From assembly GCA_035646975.1 (NCBI GenBank), contig DASROJ010000293.1:1-5948 (forward strand): a DNA stretch of 5,948 nt, read 5' to 3'. Made by a program: the position numbers and the translations under genes. Below, one piece after another: positions 5,842-5,948 of the stretch (positions are counted from its first letter, which is position 1; every line of letters begins with the position of its first letter). Under the pieces are notes generated by a model. It made no database searches. It saw only the letters and a program-made list of their open reading frames with translations, and was not told the origin of the DNA. This DNA comes from DASROJ01 sp035646975. Lineage in GTDB: Bacteria > Acidobacteriota > Polarisedimenticolia > JACPZX01 > DASXTC01.

Positions 5842-5948
5842 TCAGTTGGCCATCGCGTCGATGATCGCCTCGGTCATCTCGGTGAGGCTGGCGACGCCTC
5901 CGAGATCCGGGGTGAGTGTCCGGGCCTCGGTCAGCACACGACCCACGC
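5842..5948 (-). CDS. Isocitrate/isopropylmalate dehydrogenase family protein, C-terminal end only
   Basis: Only the last 34 residues are inside the window; the rest lies beyond the right edge. The visible tail has RVLTEARTLTPDLGG followed by a TEMTEAIIDAM helix before the TGA at 5842-5844. This is the end pattern of beta-decarboxylating dehydrogenases. A 'T.DLGG.AS..EMT.AI' tail is more typical of NAD-dependent isocitrate dehydrogenase than of 3-isopropylmalate dehydrogenase, whose tail usually differs, so oxidative decarboxylation of isocitrate is the better guess. The family call is firm for such a short piece; the exact substrate is not. It is the upstream-most visible gene of the leftward string. 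Confidence 0.8.
   Translation of the reverse strand, partial: VGRVLTEARTLTPDLGGVASLTEMTEAIIDAMAN

Noticed and set aside
5830..5850. Possible terminator between the dehydrogenase and ferredoxin genes (AACT/AGTT stem before a T-run, read leftward)
   Set aside because: The stem is only 4 AT-rich base pairs with an 8-nt loop, too weak for an intrinsic terminator.
1..5948. Mobile element, tRNA, CRISPR or defence-system content
   Set aside because: No inverted terminal repeats, transposase or recombinase motifs, cloverleaf, repeat-spacer pattern or known defence domains were seen on either strand.

Overview
The window is high-GC bacterial chromosomal DNA and densely coded. It shows no RNA gene, insertion sequence, CRISPR array or long repeat. 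Gene style suggests a Gram-negative with a periplasm and c-type cytochrome maturation. The large secreted protein, with its YVTN propeller, two CXXCH hemes and a C-terminal 'YYYLVRARN' module, recalls proteins I associate with Acidobacteriota, Myxococcota and related environmental lineages. That placement is an inference from memory and not proven.

Left part (1-1498, minus strand): a two-gene unit. A small four-helix membrane protein with a C-x2-C-x4-C loop (1037-1498) overlaps by 4 nt (GTGA) the start of a GT4-family glycosyltransferase, which runs out of the window on the left. A 138-bp divergent spacer (1499-1636) follows. It holds a good sigma-70-like promoter facing right and, facing left, a TANNNT box placed so that the membrane-protein mRNA could be leaderless.

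Centre (1637-4738, plus strand): one 1033-residue exported protein. In order it has a signal peptide, YVTN/YncE-like beta-propeller blades with a large insertion, a di-heme MauG/cytochrome c peroxidase-like region (CSSCH and CSACH), a Gly/Pro linker, a DxDxDG calcium-type loop and a C-terminal beta-sandwich-like module.

Right part (4746-5948, minus strand): a compact gene string reading leftward. It contains the 3' end of an isocitrate/isopropylmalate dehydrogenase family gene (probably NAD-dependent isocitrate dehydrogenase), a thioredoxin-fold [2Fe-2S] ferredoxin, a small two-TPR protein and a DUF167/YggU-family protein. Spacings are 26, 11 and 15 nt, which suggests one transcript. This string converges on the cytochrome gene with only 7 bp between the two stop codons and no visible terminator.

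I see no clear new defence or mobile system. The points most worth a second look are the propeller/di-heme fusion, the coupled cysteine-motif membrane protein and glycosyltransferase, and the conserved-looking ferredoxin-TPR-DUF167 string.
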